Shown here: piece by piece, positions 45,774 through 48,199 of the stretch
Numbering within the stretch: position 1 is the first letter of the stretch
Layout: each line of letters starts with the position of its first letter
NCBI RefSeq assembly: GCF_018860755.1
Contig: NZ_JAHKPW010000010.1
Coordinates: forward strand, 47,518 to 95,716
Length of the DNA: 48,199 nucleotides
Source: Colwellia sp. D2M02
GTDB taxonomy: Bacteria > Pseudomonadota > Gammaproteobacteria > Enterobacterales > Alteromonadaceae
Direction: 5' to 3'
Notes under the pieces: generated by a model
Told to the model about the DNA's origin: nothing
The model's input: only the letters and a program-made list of their open reading frames with translations
The model's database searches: none
Translations under genes and position numbers: made by a program

Positions 45774-46757
45774 TTAATGCTGAACCGACCAAAATTCATT
45801 TAAAATTTTTGTAACCTCGCTAGGATTTTCCATATGAATATGGTGTCCGCCATGTAGTTCGGTAACACTAAAGTTAGCAATAAGTTGAGTTGCCGTAGCT
45901 AAATGCTCTTGTACCATTTTAAGGCCTCTATCTGCATAAATAAGTTTAACCGGACATTGTATATCTTGCATCATTTGCTGTGCTTGACCGAGGGTTAACC
46001 GATAAGGTGATAAAATTCTTAAACGACTATCTGAGCGCCAGCACATGCCTTGTTCTGTTTCAAGTAATCCCCGCTTAACTAATAACGTCGCGTTATTTTC
46101 TGTTAAGTCTGACACTAACAAACGCGCTTTAACAGCAGTAGATAAAGGAAAATATCGAATAGGATTACGTTGTTGTGCTTGCTTATTTTTAAGTCGTGCT
46201 TGCATACCTTTGCGCAATTGTTGCGTGGCTTGGCTTTCATCTTCGCAAATAAAGCCCAATGCATCGATGAGTGTTAATGTCCGTACTTTTTCAGGAAAAG
46301 CGGCAGCAAAAGCACTGGCGATCATACCGCCCATAGAGTGACCAACCACATCAACTTTTTGCCATTGATTTATTTCAAGTAACTCAAGAAGATCATAAAC
46401 ATAATCAAAAAAATGATAGTGAGCCCCAGGGCTACGATGCTCTGATAAACCATGCCCAGGCCAATCAATTGCGATAACTTTTGTATTTAACAAGTCAGTT
46501 TTATTTAAAGCCTCAAGCAGTGGCAAAAAACTCGCCGCATTGTCTAACCAACCATGTAAACATAAAACAATACGCTCATTACTGTGATTGGCATTAGCGT
46601 GGTTGTCATTGCTGTGCGTGACATTGTTATTAGGGCTGCTTTTATTAACACACGTTAACCCTGCTAAGGTTAAGGCATTTAATTGATACGCTATTGGCGC
46701 TATGATTGGCTTTACTAGTGGGGTTACTACTGGTGTGGTATTGTTTAGCGAAGTCAT
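45774..46757 (-). CDS. Alpha/beta hydrolase
   Basis: A 327-residue serine hydrolase of the alpha/beta fold. The oxyanion segment is LCLHGWLDNAASF, followed by DWPGHGLSEH. The nucleophile elbow is VVGHSMGGM (Ser141), and the catalytic His lies in ELHGGHHIHMENP near residue 310. Residues 41-60 are an unusual Asn/His/Ser-rich insertion between the first beta strands, probably a disordered loop. No signal peptide. Esterase or thioesterase activity is likely but the substrate is unknown. It lies 10 bp after the M50 gene and may be co-transcribed with it. Confidence 0.87.
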   Translation of the reverse strand: MTSLNNTTPVVTPLVKPIIAPIAYQLNALTLAGLTCVNKSSPNNNVTHSNDNHANANHSNERIVLCLHGWLDNAASFLPLLEALNKTDLLNTKVIAIDWPGHGLSEHRSPGAHYHFFDYVYDLLELLEINQWQKVDVVGHSMGGMIASAFAAAFPEKVRTLTLIDALGFICEDESQATQQLRKGMQARLKNKQAQQRNPIRYFPLSTAVKARLLVSDLTENNATLLVKRGLLETEQGMCWRSDSRLRILSPYRLTLGQAQQMMQDIQCPVKLIYADRGLKMVQEHLATATQLIANFSVTELHGGHHIHMENPSEVTKILNEFWSVQH

Positions 46758-46767
46758 TTTTTACCAC

Positions 46768-47460
46768 CTATTTTAACGAAGAAGCATTTTTAGGCGCGAG
46801 TGCGTACAGCGCAAATAATGCGATTAAACACCAAATAGCAACCCAAATAATCTCAGGGATAAAAGTCATGGAGGCTAATGTTGCACCATCACCGACATGG
46901 CGACCATCTAATAAATAAAACGGGCTAAATAAGCTATTTAATAAAATACTTATCCCTAAAAATTGCATAACAACTTGTAAGTAACGTAGCTGTTGCACTT
47001 TAATCGTTAACACAAAAATAGTGATTAAACACCCTAAAATAACCCAGGTTAATAAATCGCGACTCCAAAATATAACAGAGCAAAGTAGCAGCAATAAAAT
47101 AGCACCCGAAAAAAATTGTGCGACACGCTGGTGAGCTTGTGCTAAACGATATATTCCCCAGCCCCAAAAGCTTGCGCCGGCATAACCTAAAAAGCTAATT
47201 AAAAAACTAAAACCACCTTGCGTTGTACATAAGCCAGCACCATTAGCAAACAACTGAATACGTATAATATTACCGCCAGTAATTAAAGCGGCAACACCAT
47301 GACTTATTTCATGAAAATAACTTTCGAGCCAATTAAAAGGAAGAGCAACAAAGGGAATTTGTCGAATAATAATCGCGGCGATGAGTAACCAATAAAATTG
47401 GTATTTTTGCCAAAAGCCAACGGTTTTATTGCTTGAGTTGTGAGTAGAGTAGTTGGTCAT
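46768..47460 (-). CDS. M50-type membrane metalloprotease-like protein
   Basis: A 230-residue integral membrane protein with about six hydrophobic segments. The zinc motif HEISH (His50, Glu51, His54) lies at the end of the first helical region, and the second site is LLDG (Asp185), the M50/S2P arrangement. No PDZ domain is present, so it is the short M50B-like form. The substrate is unknown; some relatives in this class are called M50 family proteins without proven proteolysis. It precedes the alpha/beta hydrolase in the same orientation. Confidence 0.78.
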   Translation of the reverse strand: MTNYSTHNSSNKTVGFWQKYQFYWLLIAAIIIRQIPFVALPFNWLESYFHEISHGVAALITGGNIIRIQLFANGAGLCTTQGGFSFLISFLGYAGASFWGWGIYRLAQAHQRVAQFFSGAILLLLLCSVIFWSRDLLTWVILGCLITIFVLTIKVQQLRYLQVVMQFLGISILLNSLFSPFYLLDGRHVGDGATLASMTFIPEIIWVAIWCLIALFALYALAPKNASSLK

Positions 47461-47616
47461 ATAAGGTTATTTATAAAGTAAGTTATAAAAATTAATTACA
47501 GGAAAAGAGCGATAAAAAAGGCAAGCTAATGGAATAATATGAACGAGTATAGCGAAAACTGCACGTTAAATATTGTTTAAATACTACATGAGTAGTGAGC
47601 TAATACCATAACAGCT

Positions 47617-47640
47617 ACTATACATAACAACTATACATAA
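47617..47640. repeat. Two tandem copies of an 11-bp motif
   Basis: ACTATACATAA occurs at 47617-47627 and 47630-47640, a period of 13 bp, just downstream of the stop of the small hypothetical gene. It lies in an AT-rich 192-bp gap. Only two copies are present; no function is evident. Confidence 0.5.
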
Positions 47641-47652
47641 AGTGATATAGCA

Positions 47653-48093
47653 TTAAGCAAATAAGTCGACGCCAAAGAGCTTTTGTACGCTTTCACGTTG
47701 CGCTATATTGTTAACGGCTGAATAGGTAGAGACCGCTATATGGTTTTGCGAAGAAACTTGCTCTTTATAACTGCCTTGGTTAGTTTGAGCAAACGAAGCG
47801 CTATTTGAGTTAGATGCTAACTGGGTATTACCTGCATGAAAGTTATGCTCACTCGCTTGGTGCTTTTCTATGATCGCTAACTTGCTGTCATTAAGCTCAA
47901 AGTTTTGCTGCTCTTGCTTCGCTGTTGTTTGATTACTTTTTTCATCTGGATTAATGGCATCGCGTCGAGCCCTATTGTCTCTAAGCTCTAACGAACGGAC
48001 AGCGTCAAACGCTACGTCATTTTCTGAATTAGACGCGGTACGATTAACACCAGCGTTAGCGGCTAAGTGAGTAGATGAATTAATTATTTGCAT
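47653..48093 (-). CDS. Small hypothetical protein, polar and probably disordered
   Basis: Not recognised with certainty. The 146-residue protein is rich in Asn, Ser, Gln and Ala, has no signal peptide or membrane segment, and is probably disordered through residues 20-120. The ends look conserved: MQIINSSTHLAANAG at the start, and AVNNIAQRESVQKLFGVDLFA at the end. I recall similar short proteins ending in a GVD-aromatic motif in related marine bacteria, but no function. The start ATG is immediately followed upstream by the stop codons of the edge sequence. Confidence 0.65.
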   Translation of the reverse strand: MQIINSSTHLAANAGVNRTASNSENDVAFDAVRSLELRDNRARRDAINPDEKSNQTTAKQEQQNFELNDSKLAIIEKHQASEHNFHAGNTQLASNSNSASFAQTNQGSYKEQVSSQNHIAVSTYSAVNNIAQRESVQKLFGVDLFA

Positions 48094-48097
48094 AAGC

Positions 48098-48199
48098 TCA
48101 ATTTAGCAAAAAAAACTTGTTTTGACTAGGGACTGTTGATCTTTCGCGGTTAAATTTTGTTCGAGATAAAAGCGTTTTAATCGCGGCGGACAGTGTGTT
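48098..48199 (-). other. Window-edge sequence, open in two minus-strand frames
   Basis: From the window edge leftward two minus-strand frames stay open for over 30 codons. One ends in TGA at 48098-48100, the other in TAA at 48103-48105. The second frame encodes RLKRFYLEQNLTAKDQQSL, which looks protein-like, but no start is in view. It may be the 3' end of a gene or a conserved non-coding element that is spuriously open. I cannot decide from this fragment. Confidence 0.3.

Noticed and set aside
1-48199. CRISPR arrays, tRNA or rRNA genes, transposase genes, phage genes.
   Set aside because: No regular direct repeat array, cloverleaf-like sequence, rRNA segment or recombinase/transposase protein was recognised.

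Overview
The window reads as chromosomal DNA of an AT-rich marine gammaproteobacterium, most likely an alteromonad of the Colwellia/Thalassotalea/Pseudoalteromonas kind. GalU, Ugd and FadD follow the enterobacterial proteins almost domain for domain, sulfotransferases of surface polysaccharides are present, and AT-rich synonymous codons dominate. The species assignment is inference from protein style only; no rRNA or tRNA gene is visible.

Bases 76-26019 hold a mosaic surface-polysaccharide (O-antigen or capsule) locus built of alternating transcription units. A leftward operon (9209 to 76) carries a GT4, a hexapeptide acyltransferase, a Wzy-like polymerase, a GT2, a second GT4, a WecG/TagA-type transferase, wecB, ugd and galU, with many start/stop overlaps. 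A rightward rfbB-rfbA pair follows (9456-11394). Next come a leftward wzz-flippase-GT4 unit (13 to 15 kb), a rightward second flippase plus sulfotransferase, a leftward SGNH acyltransferase, a DUF2919-like gene, and a leftward Stf0-type sulfotransferase. A rightward six-gene operon (21070-26019) ends the locus with a sugar aminotransferase, a WbqC protein, two paralogous beta-propeller proteins, a GNAT acetyltransferase and a methyltransferase. rfbC and rfbD are absent. With the aminotransferase present, this points to a dTDP-4-amino-4,6-dideoxyhexose rather than rhamnose. Sulfation, O-acylation and possibly methylation would decorate the polymer.

Bases 26162-41243 look like one surface-layer biogenesis region. 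A complete but non-canonical type II secretion operon (order G-E-F-H-I-J-K-L-M-C-D, leftward) is followed by a secreted, acidic protein of 485 residues. Codon use, a strong promoter, a 5' hairpin and a strong terminator all suggest very high expression, and I read it as an S-layer-type protein. Downstream come a small secreted protein and an HMW1C-like (GT41) cytoplasmic glycosyltransferase. These last two genes are bracketed by two same-orientation copies of a short inverted-repeat element (MITE-like). My hypothesis is that the protein is N-glycosylated in the cytoplasm, passes through Sec, is exported by its dedicated T2SS, and is anchored on the neighbouring polysaccharide.

Bases 41315-48199 hold a polysaccharide pyruvyl transferase and a nitroreductase-family protein. 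They are followed by ordinary chromosomal genes, all leftward: fadD, an alpha/beta hydrolase, an M50-type membrane protease and a small hypothetical protein. A short sequence at the right edge is open in two frames.
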